Shown here: one piece after another, positions 25,907 through 34,843 of the stretch
How positions within the stretch are numbered: the first letter of the stretch is position 1
Layout of the letters: every line of letters starts with the position of its first letter
From: an uncultured Eubacteriaceae bacterium
GTDB lineage: Bacteria; Bacillota; Clostridia; Lachnospirales; CAG-274
NCBI GenBank assembly: GCA_947086655.1
Contig: CAMTZM010000006.1
Location: forward strand, 1-64,000
Length of the DNA stretch: 64,000 bases
Reading direction: 5' to 3'
The notes under the pieces: generated by a model
Told to the model about the DNA's origin: nothing
What the model saw: the letters and a program-made list of their open reading frames with translations, nothing else
Databases searched by the model: none
Translations under genes and position numbers: made by a program

Positions 25907-26261
25907 TATTTCACATCCCCTCATTGTTAAAATGTTATAGTCAAATTTATATTTGCTTATTAATAGTATAAATAATATAATTAAGATTGTAAAGGGGTTA
26001 ATGTATCATTTGTTTTAAATATTGGTGCTAAAAAATACAAAATTTAGATTTAATATCGTATACTTTTCAAAAGATTTATAAAATTTTATGTAAAAATATA
26101 AAAATTAAATTTTTAGATATATTCCTAAAAAAAGCGGCTATTGTATTTCAAAAATTTATATGATATATTATTAAAAAGATAGTTTTTTAAGGTAAAATCA
26201 AATATGCTGGCAGATTTTCACTTTATCAATAAATAGAAAAGTTGTATTTTTAGTTCAAAAG
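25907..26261. other. Intergenic region between mecA and the LysM gene
   Basis: Very AT-rich. It holds the divergent upstream sequences of both genes. Apart from the promoter at 26262 nothing can be supported. Confidence 0.4.
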
Positions 26262-26290
26262 TTGACTTAATACGGTATAAATGGTAAAAT
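26262..26290 (+). promoter_or_regulatory. SigA promoter of the LysM gene
   Basis: TTGACT (26262-26267), 17 nt, TAAAAT (26285-26290), with about 77 nt of leader to the TTG start. Confidence 0.75.
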
Positions 26291-26367
26291 TAACTTATAC
26301 CTTTGTAAATGTTTTATGGTGATGCTGATTTGTTTGCTGGCTGTACATTTTTAGCGGGGGAATAAAA

Positions 26368-27372
26368 TTGAATAATAAGAAAAAAGTTAATTATGGCAGT
26401 ATCGCTAAAAATTTGAAAGGCACAAGTGCTGCTAAGAAAAATTTTGAGGATACTATGAATTTTTATAGCGAGGACGCTGCAAGACATGTAGTAGGTCGTT
26501 TATTTGACGATTATGTAAAAGGCGGAGAACAGAGATATTATGGACCGCCGGAAAACAGTAAAACCGATTGGGAAAATAATTATTCGGAATATGACGATAG
26601 ATATTATGACGAACAGGAGTTTGACGATGAAGAATATGAACAAACAGATTATTCCGATGAATTTTATGCTGAAGAAGAATTTGAGCCTGAACTGGAAGAA
26701 GAATTTGAACCTGAAAGAAGATATAAGGGCGAAAGATATAATTATGAAGATGAGTTTGTATATACTCCACGCAGAAGCCGTGTGAAAAGAAAAAAAGGAA
26801 GTACTGTAAAAAAGAAACAAGCCGGAAAAAAGGTTCGTACAAGAAGAGATGAACATTATGACGAGGGATTTATGACAAACGAAGAACTTGAGGGCGAATA
26901 TACTAAAAGTCCCATGGCGATGAAAATATTTGTTGTTATTATAATATGTATGTCTCTTACAATGTCAGCAGTTCTTATAAAAAAGATTAACAGTTTGAGT
27001 CAGGAAAATCAACGGCTTACAGCGGAAGCTGATAATAATTCTAAATTAGCAGAAGATGCAGAAAATATGAAAAGCAGAGTTGATGTACTTACAGAAGAAA
27101 ATCAGAAACTGAAAAAGGAAAATGAGGATTTAAAATCTATTAAAATCAAAGAAAACGTATCATCAGTTGATGAAAATAATAATGTTGATGATAATAACAA
27201 TGATAATACAGATATAAAGGAATATACAGTTGAATCAGGTGATACGCTTTGGAAAATAAGCGAGAAGGTATTAGGTGATGGAAAGTATTATCAGGATATA
27301 ATGAATGCGAATGGAATGAAAAGCGGGGACACATTATATAAAGGTCAGAAACTTAAAATTCCAATAGTTTAG
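26368..27372 (+). CDS. Membrane-anchored LysM protein with acidic N-terminal domain
   Basis: A 334-residue protein. Residues 1-45 are basic and polar. Residues 55-125 are extremely rich in Tyr, Glu and Asp, and residues 130-160 are Lys/Arg-rich ([11 protein letters not shown]). A single membrane helix lies at about 186-206 ([18 protein letters not shown]), followed by a Gln/Glu/Lys coiled coil to about 255, an Asp/Asn linker, and a C-terminal LysM domain ([18 protein letters not shown], to the end) that binds peptidoglycan. This places a charged disordered domain in the cytoplasm and LysM outside. The start is TTG after GCGGGGG. It lies 23 nt before rho. Function unknown, possibly linking the wall to a cytoplasmic process. 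Confidence 0.8.
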   Translation: MNNKKKVNYGSIAKNLKGTSAAKKNFEDTMNFYSEDAARHVVGRLFDDYVKGGEQRYYGPPENSKTDWENNYSEYDDRYYDEQEFDDEEYEQTDYSDEFYAEEEFEPELEEEFEPERRYKGERYNYEDEFVYTPRRSRVKRKKGSTVKKKQAGKKVRTRRDEHYDEGFMTNEELEGEYTKSPMAMKIFVVIIICMSLTMSAVLIKKINSLSQENQRLTAEADNNSKLAEDAENMKSRVDVLTEENQKLKKENEDLKSIKIKENVSSVDENNNVDDNNNDNTDIKEYTVESGDTLWKISEKVLGDGKYYQDIMNANGMKSGDTLYKGQKLKIPIV

Positions 27373-27395
27373 CAGTTTGGAGGAAAATATTAATA

Positions 27396-28946
27396 ATGGA
27401 TTATAACAAATTAAGTCTTGTACAGCTTAGAGAAGAAGCAAAAAAGCTTGGAGTTAAAAGTGTTACAAAATATAAAAAAATTGAGCTTATAAAACTTATT
27501 GAGCAAAAAAATGAAAAGTCTGACATTGATAATGAGAACAAAAGTGAAGAACAGTTAATTTTAACGGAAGGTTCTATTCAAAATAAAAATACAAAAAAAT
27601 GTGTACAGCAAAAAAGAAATATATTAAATGATATATCTAAAAATGAAAATTCACCAGATAATACTATACAAGTTAAAACTTCACTGGATAATACTACGCA
27701 AGTTAAAACTTCACAAGATAATGTTACACAAGTTAAAAATTCAACGAATAATGCAATACAAAGCAAAGGTTCTTCAGACGATTCCTCACAAAATAAAAGC
27801 TATCTTGAGGAGTTAGACAGTGGAATTGTTGAAGAAGGTATATTAGAAGTGCTTCAAGATGGATATGGTTTTTTAAGAATAGACAATTATTTGCCTGGTA
27901 CAAATGATATTTATATTTCTCCGGCTCAGATAAGACGTTTTAATTTAAAAACAGGAGATAGAGTTAAAGGACGTGTGCGTATACCACGTGAAAATGAAAA
28001 ATTCAGTGCGCTTTTGTATGTTGAGAGTGTCAATGGAGATAGGCCTTTTGATATAGCGAAAAGACCTAATTTTGAATATCTTACTCCAATTTATCCCAAA
28101 GAAAAAATTAAACTTGAAACAGATAAAAATGAGTTGTCTACACGATTAATTGATATGATTGCCCCAATAGGAAAGGGGCAAAGAGGTATGATTGTAGCTC
28201 CCCCTAAAGCAGGTAAAACGGTGCTTTTAAAGAAAATAGCCAATGCTATTGTTAAAAATCATCCGGAGATGCTGCTTATTGTGCTTCTTATAGATGAAAG
28301 ACCAGAGGAAGTAACCGATATGCAGCGTTCAATAGAGGGAAAAAATGTTGATGTTGTATATTCAACTTTTGATGAACTTCCGGAACATCATAAGCGTGTT
28401 GCTGAGATGGTGCTTGAAAGGGCAAAAAGACTTGTTGAGCAAGGAAAAGATTTAGTTATACTTCTTGATAGTATTACAAGACTTGCAAGAGCCTATAATT
28501 TAACTATACCTTCAAGCGGAAGAACTCTTTCAGGAGGACTTGACCCGGCGGCTCTCCATATGCCTAAAAAGTTTTTTGGAGCTGCAAGAAACATTGAGGA
28601 AGGCGGAAGTCTTACAATTTTAGCTACTGCGTTAGTAGATACAGGCAGTAAGATGGATGATGTTGTTTTTGAGGAATTTAAGGGAACAGGAAATATGGAA
28701 CTTGTATTAGACAGACGTATGTCGGAAAAACGTATATTTCCGGCTATTGATATGCAGAAATCTGGAACAAGAAGAGAAGACCTTCTTTTAAACGAGGAAG
28801 AATTAAGCGGAGTTTATTTATTAAGAAAATCATTTGGTTCAGGGTCTGTATCTGATGTTATGGAACAAATTACTGATTTGTTATTGAAAACTAAAAATAA
28901 TGACGAGTTTTTAAGGGTATTTAAAAAAATAAGTATTGATTCGTAA
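27396..28946 (+). CDS. rho: Transcription termination factor Rho
   Basis: A 516-residue hexameric RNA helicase. Residues 1-35 are the Rho_N helical domain ([25 protein letters not shown]). Residues about 85-138 form a disordered stretch with a 10-residue repeat ([10 protein letters not shown] type, four to five copies). The cold-shock RNA-binding domain follows ([14 protein letters not shown]). The ATPase core has the Walker [18 protein letters not shown], Walker [17 protein letters not shown], and the Q and R loops. The start is ATG. The repeats add length compared with E. coli Rho (419 residues). Confidence 0.97.
   Translation: MDYNKLSLVQLREEAKKLGVKSVTKYKKIELIKLIEQKNEKSDIDNENKSEEQLILTEGSIQNKNTKKCVQQKRNILNDISKNENSPDNTIQVKTSLDNTTQVKTSQDNVTQVKNSTNNAIQSKGSSDDSSQNKSYLEELDSGIVEEGILEVLQDGYGFLRIDNYLPGTNDIYISPAQIRRFNLKTGDRVKGRVRIPRENEKFSALLYVESVNGDRPFDIAKRPNFEYLTPIYPKEKIKLETDKNELSTRLIDMIAPIGKGQRGMIVAPPKAGKTVLLKKIANAIVKNHPEMLLIVLLIDERPEEVTDMQRSIEGKNVDVVYSTFDELPEHHKRVAEMVLERAKRLVEQGKDLVILLDSITRLARAYNLTIPSSGRTLSGGLDPAALHMPKKFFGAARNIEEGGSLTILATALVDTGSKMDDVVFEEFKGTGNMELVLDRRMSEKRIFPAIDMQKSGTRREDLLLNEEELSGVYLLRKSFGSGSVSDVMEQITDLLLKTKNNDEFLRVFKKISIDS
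27657..27806 (+). repeat. 30-nt tandem repeats within rho
   Basis: Starting with GATAATACTATACAAG, units of 30 nt (10 codons) recur with increasing divergence four to five times. They encode D/N-N-x-x-Q-x-K-x-S-x. Confidence 0.85.
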
Positions 28947-28954
28947 AAAAAATA

Positions 28955-28983
28955 TTGCATAATGTTTTAATATATGATATAAT
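28955..28983 (+). promoter_or_regulatory. SigA promoter of rpmE
   Basis: TTGCAT (28955-28960), 17 nt, TATAAT (28978-28983), a near-consensus promoter about 72 nt before the start codon. Confidence 0.85.
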
Positions 28984-29054
28984 ATCTTTTGTTGTGTAAT
29001 CGATTAATATAAGATGCCAAAATGTATCTTAATTTTTAGAAAGAGGTGTAAGTA

Positions 29055-29258
29055 ATGAAAGATGGTATACATCCTAAATATTATCAAACTAAAGTAAAAT
29101 GCAATTGTGGAAATGAATTTGTTTTAGGTTCTACAAAAGAAGAAATAAGGGTTGAGGTTTGCTCAAAGTGTCATCCTTTTTATACTGGAAGTCAGAAACT
29201 TCTTTTAGATGCCGGTGGGCGTGTAGAGAAATTTAACAAAAAGTACGGAAGAAAGTAA
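29055..29258 (+). CDS. rpmE: 50S ribosomal protein L31
   Basis: A 67-residue L31 of the zinc-binding (C+) type. Cys are found in KCNCGNEF and [12 protein letters not shown]. It starts [16 protein letters not shown], the standard beginning. AAAGAGGTG precedes the ATG. Confidence 0.97.
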   Translation: MKDGIHPKYYQTKVKCNCGNEFVLGSTKEEIRVEVCSKCHPFYTGSQKLLLDAGGRVEKFNKKYGRK

Positions 29259-29278
29259 ATTTATGTGTTCTGATTTTA

Positions 29279-29312
29279 AGGGATACTGTAAAGGTATCCC
29301 ATTTAATTTTAA
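29279..29312 (+). terminator. Probable terminator of rpmE
   Basis: GGGATAC pairs with GTATCCC around a short loop, followed by ATTTAATTTT. Confidence 0.6.
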
Positions 29313-29341
29313 AAAAATTTTTAATTTTTCAAGAAAATGGA

Positions 29342-29370
29342 TTGACATATACATAAAATTATGTTATCTT
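29342..29370 (+). promoter_or_regulatory. SigA promoter of the cold-shock gene
   Basis: TTGACA (29342-29347), 17 nt, TATCTT (29365-29370), followed by a short leader. Confidence 0.7.
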
Positions 29371-29414
29371 TGATAGGTGACATTCATTTTTTTATTTATT
29401 TAGGAGGATTTTTT

Positions 29415-29615
29415 ATGAAAAAAGGTACAGTAAAGTGGTTTAATGCAGAAAAGGGTTTTGGTTTTATTTCTGTTGAGGGCGAGGACGATGTATTTGTACA
29501 TTTTTCAGCTATTAACTCAGAGGGGTACAAAACTCTTGAAGAGGGACAGCAGGTTGAATTTGAAGTTGTTCAAGGTGCAAAAGGTCCTCAGGCTGCGAAT
29601 GTAGTTCGTTTATAA
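29415..29615 (+). CDS. Cold-shock domain protein
   Basis: A 66-residue single cold-shock domain with both RNA-binding motifs, KGFGFI (RNP1) and VFVHF (RNP2). It binds single-stranded RNA or DNA and acts as an RNA chaperone. Upstream in-frame codons exist, but TTAGGAGGA 7 nt before the ATG at 29415 decides the start. It is monocistronic with its own promoter and terminator. Confidence 0.96.
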   Translation: MKKGTVKWFNAEKGFGFISVEGEDDVFVHFSAINSEGYKTLEEGQQVEFEVVQGAKGPQAANVVRL

Positions 29616-29700
29616 TTTTTATCGAGTTTATTTATCAGCGTTAAGCGTTGATTTAATATATAACATAGAAGAATTATAAGAAAAACTAACATTAAACAAT

Positions 29701-29732
29701 AAAAAGCGTCGTTTGTAAAAGCGGCGCTTTTT
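29701..29732 (+). terminator. Intrinsic terminator
   Basis: AAAAAGCGTCG pairs with CGGCGCTTTTT, 3' of the cold-shock gene. Confidence 0.85.
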
Positions 29733-29761
29733 GTTGTAATAAAATTATAAATTTTATTACA

Positions 29762-29814
29762 TTAGAACGTATATGAAAACTTTATGCATATTTTAGTTTT
29801 TATATACGTTCTAA
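29762..29814. repeat. 53-nt hairpin repeat, copy 2
   Basis: TTAGAACGTATATGAAAACT pairs with the 3' arm at 19 of 20 positions around a 13-nt loop. Same length, same ends and same central ATATTTTAGT as the copy at 21315. It lies between convergent genes. Confidence 0.75.
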
Positions 29815-29821
29815 TATTTAT

Positions 29822-30325
29822 TTAAAAAATATTTATTTTTGTAATAGGAAAAAGACGAATAAGTACTTTTGCTTTTATATCATTATAAGTTATAGGACCT
29901 ATTTTACGACTGTCAAGACTAATAGTTCTATTGTCACCAAGGATAAAAAGCTGATTTTCAGATAACGTAATTTTTGTTTCTCCTAATGTAAAATTTTCCT
30001 TTATATAATTTTCCTTTAAAAGCTTATTGTTTAATATAATGTTTCCGTCTTTTATTTCAATTGTATCTCCGGGAAGCCCTATAACACGTTTTATTATATT
30101 TATATCTTTTTTTCCGTCATTAAGTTTGCAAATAATTAAATCTCCATGTTCAATACAGCTTTTATCCGTAAGAATTTTTGAAACTATAACATATTCACCG
30201 TCTGTTAATGTGTTCTCCATTGAGGAACCGTCAATAGAAAAAGGCCAGAACATAAAATTAAGTATTACGGCAATTAAACATGCACATAAAAATGCATCTA
30301 ATAGTTCTATATTTTTTCTGCTCAT
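29822..30325 (-). CDS. lepB: Signal peptidase I
   Basis: A 167-residue type I signal peptidase. An N-terminal membrane helix lies at residues 10-28. The catalytic Ser is in FSIDGSSMENTL (about residue 37) and the general-base Lys in IIKRVIGLPGDTIEI (about residue 79). Box E, GDNRTISLDSRKIGPI, is near the C-terminus. It releases exported proteins from their signal peptides outside the membrane. Short Gram-positive type. Single gene. Confidence 0.95.
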   Translation of the reverse strand: MSRKNIELLDAFLCACLIAVILNFMFWPFSIDGSSMENTLTDGEYVIVSKILTDKSCIEHGDLIICKLNDGKKDINIIKRVIGLPGDTIEIKDGNIILNNKLLKENYIKENFTLGETKITLSENQLFILGDNRTISLDSRKIGPITYNDIKAKVLIRLFPITKINIF

Positions 30326-30392
30326 TTATAAAATTCCTTTTATTTTTTCATAAAATTTTTGTGTAATAAAAATTCGAGTAATCTCAATAACG

Positions 30393-30481
30393 GCATATCT
30401 GAAAACTATTATTTATTGTTAGTGTTATATAAAGCTTTGTTTTATTTTTATTTTTTTATATATTTAAGTTTTCAGATATGC
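30393..30481. repeat. Long-loop relative of the 53-nt hairpin
   Basis: GCATATCTGAAAACT (30393-30407) has a perfect 15-nt inverted copy at 30467-30481. The arms match the 53-nt family (TATCTGAAAACT), but the loop is enlarged to 59 nt and is T-rich. Confidence 0.6.
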
Positions 30482-30493
30482 TTTAGTTAGAGT

Positions 30494-31987
30494 TTAATTA
30501 TTTTCTAAAGTTTCATTTTTATCTTGAAGTATAATATTAAAATTTTGTTCTTTTTTATTTTCTATAAATATTGAACTTAAAGTAGAATCTTTATATCCTT
30601 CTTTTTTTACAGTTATTGAGTGCTGTCCTTGTGTTACGTCTGAAGTATATGGCGTAAGTCCCACATAAGTTCCGTCAAGATAAAGCTGAGCGCCTGATGG
30701 CTGAGATGTAACAGTGAGAGTACCCATATATATTTCTTTTTTTACATCGGCGTTTATTACAGTATTTGAGGAGTTTATTTTTACTTGTGTTTCATAAGTT
30801 ACGTATCCTTCTTTCATTATTTTTATATTGTATGTTCCATAAGTAAGGTCTATATTGTTTCTTGAAAGTTCTAAATTTTCGTTTATATAAAGTGCATAAT
30901 CGGAAACATTTGCTTTTATTGTAAGTGTTCCTGTTTTTTCAGCCGCAAGTTCTGAAAGATTCATATTAAATTCTTCTCCGGCTTTAATTTCAGCTTCATA
31001 ACTTAAAGGTTCTATATTACTGCCCTTTACAACTACTTTATGGATTCCTTCCGAAAGCGTAAATTGTGCAGCATCTGAAAGATTTTTATATATATTTGTA
31101 TCAATTTCAATTATTCCATCTTTTATGTGCTCTTTATTTATTATATTTAAAATACCATGGCTTTTTTCTACAATTACAGTGAAAATTTTATTTCCAATAC
31201 CTTTTAATGTTAATGTATCTGTTGAGTTTATATTTTTTGGTTCAAACGAAACTCCATTATACAAAAATAATGTTGTGTCACTGTATGAGTAAACATTGTT
31301 TTTTCTTGATATTGTATTTTTAGATATGTCTATTTTTATATCGGTTACGGATTTTATTTCCCAACATTTGTCACTTTTAGTGACAGAATTAATAATTGTG
31401 TCAGAAAATGTAAATTCGGCTATGTCTCCTATTGAAAGGTCAGCAAAAAATATATCTTGATTATATTTATCTTTAATAGAAGCAGATTCCGAAACAGTCA
31501 TATTATATATTTCTTCCTTATCTGTATCCATAAACGATATTAACTTTGTTGTAGAATTTATATTTTGTATTACTCCGGTTATTGTCAAAGGTATTTCTGC
31601 TGAAAAAGAGTTATTATTATTTGTATCTGTATTGTTTTTTTGATTTTCAAGTTCTTCAAATGAAAGATTGGCATTAAATTTATTTTCAGCAGGTTTTGGC
31701 GAGTCATCAAAGTTAATTGAATTATACGCCATAGCAAGTACTATAAAGAATATGATTATACCGCTTGTTATTGTTAATGTCATGAAAAATTTATATTGTG
31801 ATTTTTTATTTTTTATTTTCTTTTTTACTTTTTTTGAGTTTTTGATGTAATCGTAGTTTTCATTAAATCCAATAAGTTTTTTTTGTTTTGCATAATTAGA
31901 TGGTGTATATAATACTCCTTCATAATCTTTTTTTGAAGGTTTTATTTTAAGATTGTTATTTTGTGTATAAATATTTTTTTTATTCAT
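30494..31987 (-). CDS. PEGA-domain membrane-anchored protein
   Basis: A 497-residue protein. A basic cytoplasmic N-terminus (residues 1-65, Lys-rich) precedes one membrane helix at about 68-90. The rest is extracytoplasmic. A poorly conserved beta-rich region (about 125-330) is followed by PEGA-type repeats. One is around 350-415 (LTIKANVSDYALYINENLEL, KIMKEGYVTYE), and a clear one is at about 420-485 (GTLTVTSQPSGAQLYLDG, GLTPYTSDV, ITVKKEGYKDS). PEGA domains occur in surface and wall-associated proteins of Clostridia. Exact role unknown. Confidence 0.85.
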   Translation of the reverse strand: MNKKNIYTQNNNLKIKPSKKDYEGVLYTPSNYAKQKKLIGFNENYDYIKNSKKVKKKIKNKKSQYKFFMTLTITSGIIIFFIVLAMAYNSINFDDSPKPAENKFNANLSFEELENQKNNTDTNNNNSFSAEIPLTITGVIQNINSTTKLISFMDTDKEEIYNMTVSESASIKDKYNQDIFFADLSIGDIAEFTFSDTIINSVTKSDKCWEIKSVTDIKIDISKNTISRKNNVYSYSDTTLFLYNGVSFEPKNINSTDTLTLKGIGNKIFTVIVEKSHGILNIINKEHIKDGIIEIDTNIYKNLSDAAQFTLSEGIHKVVVKGSNIEPLSYEAEIKAGEEFNMNLSELAAEKTGTLTIKANVSDYALYINENLELSRNNIDLTYGTYNIKIMKEGYVTYETQVKINSSNTVINADVKKEIYMGTLTVTSQPSGAQLYLDGTYVGLTPYTSDVTQGQHSITVKKEGYKDSTLSSIFIENKKEQNFNIILQDKNETLENN

Positions 31988-32351
31988 GTGCCACCTCTTT
32001 GTTTATATACTTAATATAGTATACAATTTTGGTTTATATTTCCCGTTTTTCCGTTAAAACTTATTATATATAAGTGTAAACTATGTTTGCGAATTTTTCC
32101 TTTTTCCAAAAAATATTATTATAAATTTATTTTATTAAATTATTCAGTATTTCGTAAAAAAAGCCGCATTTACATTATAACATATAATCAGCTTGATTTG
32201 ACATATATTTTTTATAGTTGGAAAAAAATTTCGGATTTTGTAAAAATATGAGTATTAGTTTATACTATTTTTATTTTTTTCAAATAATACATGTTGTGTA
32301 TGATGTGTTTTATTATTATAATATGAATAAAGAAAATTGAAACATTATGTC
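31988..32351. other. Divergent intergenic region
   Basis: Very AT-rich promoter region between the PEGA gene (-) and nfnA (+). No gene or repeat was recognised. Confidence 0.4.
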
Positions 32352-32378
32352 TTGACAAATTAATTTTAGTACTATAAT
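32352..32378 (+). promoter_or_regulatory. Probable promoter of nfnAB
   Basis: TTGACA (32352-32357) and a perfect TATAAT (32373-32378) with a short 15-nt spacer, about 70 nt before nfnA. Confidence 0.55.
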
Positions 32379-32448
32379 CTTTTAGTTGGCGGATTGTATT
32401 TTTTGATGTAAAAAGCATAATGGATATATAATGAAAGGGGAACATTAA

Positions 32449-33339
32449 ATGTTTAAAATCGTTAGTAAAAGAAAACTGACGGATAATATCTTTCTAATGG
32501 ATATTAAAGCTGAAAGAGTTGCTAAATCTGTAAAGCCCGGACAGTTTGTAATTGTTAAAAATACTGAACATGGGGAAAGAATACCTCTTACGGTTGCTGA
32601 TTATGACGCATTAAATGGAACTGTTACTATTGTTTTTCAGACCGTAGGCAAAAGTACTATGGAGCTTGCGCTTTATGAAGAAAATGATTACATATGTGAT
32701 TTTGTAGGCCCTTTAGGACAGTCTTCGGAATTTGTATATGAAAGTAAAGAAGAACTTGATAATAAAAAATTTATATTTATTGCGGGAGGAGTTGGAGCAG
32801 CTCCTGTATATCCGCAGGTAAAGTGGCTTAATGAAAAAGGAATATCTGTTGATGTTATAATAGGCGGCAGAAATAAAGAACTTGTTATATTGGAAGAAGA
32901 AATGAGAAAAGTTGCAGGAAATTTATATGTTTGTACAGACGATGGTTCGTATGGATTTAATGGACGTGTAACAGATTGTCTTAAAGACCTTGTTGAAAAT
33001 AAAGGTAAAAAATATAATCACGCTGTGGCAATAGGACCTATGATTATGATGAAATTTACGGCAGCGCTTACAAAGGAATTAAATATACCAACTACTGTAA
33101 GTCTTAACCCTATAATGGTAGATGGTACAGGAATGTGCGGAGCATGCCGTGTAACTGTGGGAGATGAGGTAAAGTTTGCTTGTGTTGACGGACCGGAATT
33201 TGACGGTCACCTTGTAAATTATGATGAGGCAATGCGCCGTCAAAGTATGTATAAGACTGAAGAAGGGCGTGCTAAGCTTAAATTTGAAGAAGGAAATACA
33301 CACAAACATGGAGGCTGTGGCTGTGGAGGTGATAAATAA
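32449..33339 (+). CDS. nfnA: NADH-dependent ferredoxin:NADP+ oxidoreductase, small subunit
   Basis: A 296-residue ferredoxin-NADP-reductase-like flavoprotein with FAD and NAD domains (GERIPLTVADYD, FIAGGVGAAPVYPQ) and a [2Fe-2S] cluster motif GTGMCGACRVTV...KFACVDGPEF. With the large subunit it forms the Nfn complex that bifurcates electrons from NADPH to ferredoxin and NAD+. PyrK-like domains are the alternative, but the partner gene overlaps by 1 nt and is a GltD-type flavoprotein, which fits Nfn. The C-terminus ends in a HKHGGCGCGG tail of unknown use. Confidence 0.9.
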   Translation: MFKIVSKRKLTDNIFLMDIKAERVAKSVKPGQFVIVKNTEHGERIPLTVADYDALNGTVTIVFQTVGKSTMELALYEENDYICDFVGPLGQSSEFVYESKEELDNKKFIFIAGGVGAAPVYPQVKWLNEKGISVDVIIGGRNKELVILEEEMRKVAGNLYVCTDDGSYGFNGRVTDCLKDLVENKGKKYNHAVAIGPMIMMKFTAALTKELNIPTTVSLNPIMVDGTGMCGACRVTVGDEVKFACVDGPEFDGHLVNYDEAMRRQSMYKTEEGRAKLKFEEGNTHKHGGCGCGGDK

Positions 33340-34730
33340 TGGCTAAAGGCAGAGTTTTAGTAAGAGAGCAAGACCCTTCTCAAAGGGCGAAAAATTTTAA
33401 AGAAGTATGTCTTGGATATAATGAGGCTGAAGCAGTAGAGGAAGCTCAGAGATGTCTTAATTGCAAAAATCCGAGGTGTGTTACAGGATGTCCGGTTTCT
33501 ATTGATATTCCGGGATTTATAAGTGAAATTAAAGAAGGTAATTTTAAAAATGCGGCTGAGGTTATTTCAAAATATAGTTCTCTGCCAGCGGTATGCGGAC
33601 GTGTATGCCCTCAAGAAAGTCAATGCGAAGGAAAATGTGTTGTAGGAATTAAGTCAGAACCTGTATCAATAGGTAAACTTGAAAGGTTTACAGCCGATTG
33701 GTCGAGAAAAAATAATATTGACTTATCGAAAACAGAACCTAAAAATAATATAAAAGTTGCTGTAATAGGCTCTGGACCGGCCGGTTTAACATGTGCCGGT
33801 GATTTAGCAAAAAAAGGATATTCAGTAACTATATTTGAGGCTTTGCATAAAGCCGGAGGAGTTTTAGAATATGGGATTCCTGAATTTAGACTTCCAAAAG
33901 AAGAAGTTGTAAAATATGAAATTGACAATATTAAAAATCTCGGAGTTAAAATTGAGACAAATATTGTAATTGGGCGTACTGTTACAATTGACCAGCTCCT
34001 TGACGAAGAAGGATTTGAAGCTGTATTTATAGGTTCAGGAGCAGGACTTCCTAAATTTATGGGTATACCAGGAGAAAACGCAAACGGCGTTTTTTCCGCA
34101 AATGAGTTTTTAACAAGAGTAAACCTTATGAAAGCATATGATGAAGATTATGATACGCCTGTTATAATAGGGAAAAAAGTCGCTGTAATAGGCGGAGGAA
34201 ACGTGGCTATGGATGCGGCAAGAACTGCTTTAAGGCTTGGAGCAGAAAGTCATATTGTTTATAGAAGATCTACAAATGAACTTCCGGCAAGAATTGAGGA
34301 AGTACACCATGCTAAAGAAGAAGGGGTAATATTTGACACACTTACAAACCCAGTTGAGATAATTGTAGATGAGAATGGCTGTGTTAAAGGTATGAAGTGT
34401 GTGAAAATGGAACTTGGAGAACCGGATGAGTCTGGGCGCAGAAGTCCTGTTAAAATATTAGGCTCAGAATTTGTAATGGATGTAGATACTGTTATAATGA
34501 GCCTTGGAACGTCTCCAAACCCTCTTATATCTTCTACAACAAAAGGACTTGATATAAATAAAAGAAAATGTATAGTTATTAACGAAGATACAGGAAAAAC
34601 ATCAAGAGACGCTGTTTATGCCGGTGGAGACGCTGTTACAGGTGCAGCTACGGTTATACTTGCTATGGGTGCCGGTAAAAAAGCCGCTATGTCAATAGAC
34701 GAGTTTTTAAAAGAAAAACATTCAAAATAA
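33339..34730 (+). CDS. nfnB: NADPH-dependent ferredoxin oxidoreductase, large subunit (GltD-like)
   Basis: A 463-residue flavoprotein. The N-terminal [4Fe-4S] motifs CLNCKNPRCVTGCPV and CGRVCPQESQCEGKC bind two clusters. The FAD fold GSGPAGLTCAGDLAKKG and the NADPH fold GGGNVAMDAARTALRLG follow, with the C-terminal FAD motif VYAGGDAVTGAATVILAMGAGK. Earlier annotation of such proteins as glutamate synthase small subunit is common, but no gltB is nearby. The nfnA-nfnB order supports Nfn. Confidence 0.93.
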   Translation: MAKGRVLVREQDPSQRAKNFKEVCLGYNEAEAVEEAQRCLNCKNPRCVTGCPVSIDIPGFISEIKEGNFKNAAEVISKYSSLPAVCGRVCPQESQCEGKCVVGIKSEPVSIGKLERFTADWSRKNNIDLSKTEPKNNIKVAVIGSGPAGLTCAGDLAKKGYSVTIFEALHKAGGVLEYGIPEFRLPKEEVVKYEIDNIKNLGVKIETNIVIGRTVTIDQLLDEEGFEAVFIGSGAGLPKFMGIPGENANGVFSANEFLTRVNLMKAYDEDYDTPVIIGKKVAVIGGGNVAMDAARTALRLGAESHIVYRRSTNELPARIEEVHHAKEEGVIFDTLTNPVEIIVDENGCVKGMKCVKMELGEPDESGRRSPVKILGSEFVMDVDTVIMSLGTSPNPLISSTTKGLDINKRKCIVINEDTGKTSRDAVYAGGDAVTGAATVILAMGAGKKAAMSIDEFLKEKHSK

Positions 34731-34771
34731 AGTTTATTTAAGTTTTATAATATATCAAAAAAGCTTTAGAA

Positions 34772-34803
34772 AAGGCTGTACGTAAAATTTGCGTACAGCC
34801 TTG
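34772..34803 (+). terminator. Intrinsic terminator of nfnAB
   Basis: AAGGCTGTACG pairs with CGTACAGCCTT around a short AT-rich loop. The following T-tract is weak (TTGTAGTTT). Confidence 0.7.
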
Positions 34804-34843
34804 TAGTTTAAAGTATAAACAAGCTAAGAAAGGAAGATTAATT

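Noticed and set aside
33339-34730. Glutamate synthase small subunit
   Set aside because: No gltB is near and the gene overlaps an NfnA-type flavoprotein gene, so NfnB is the better call.
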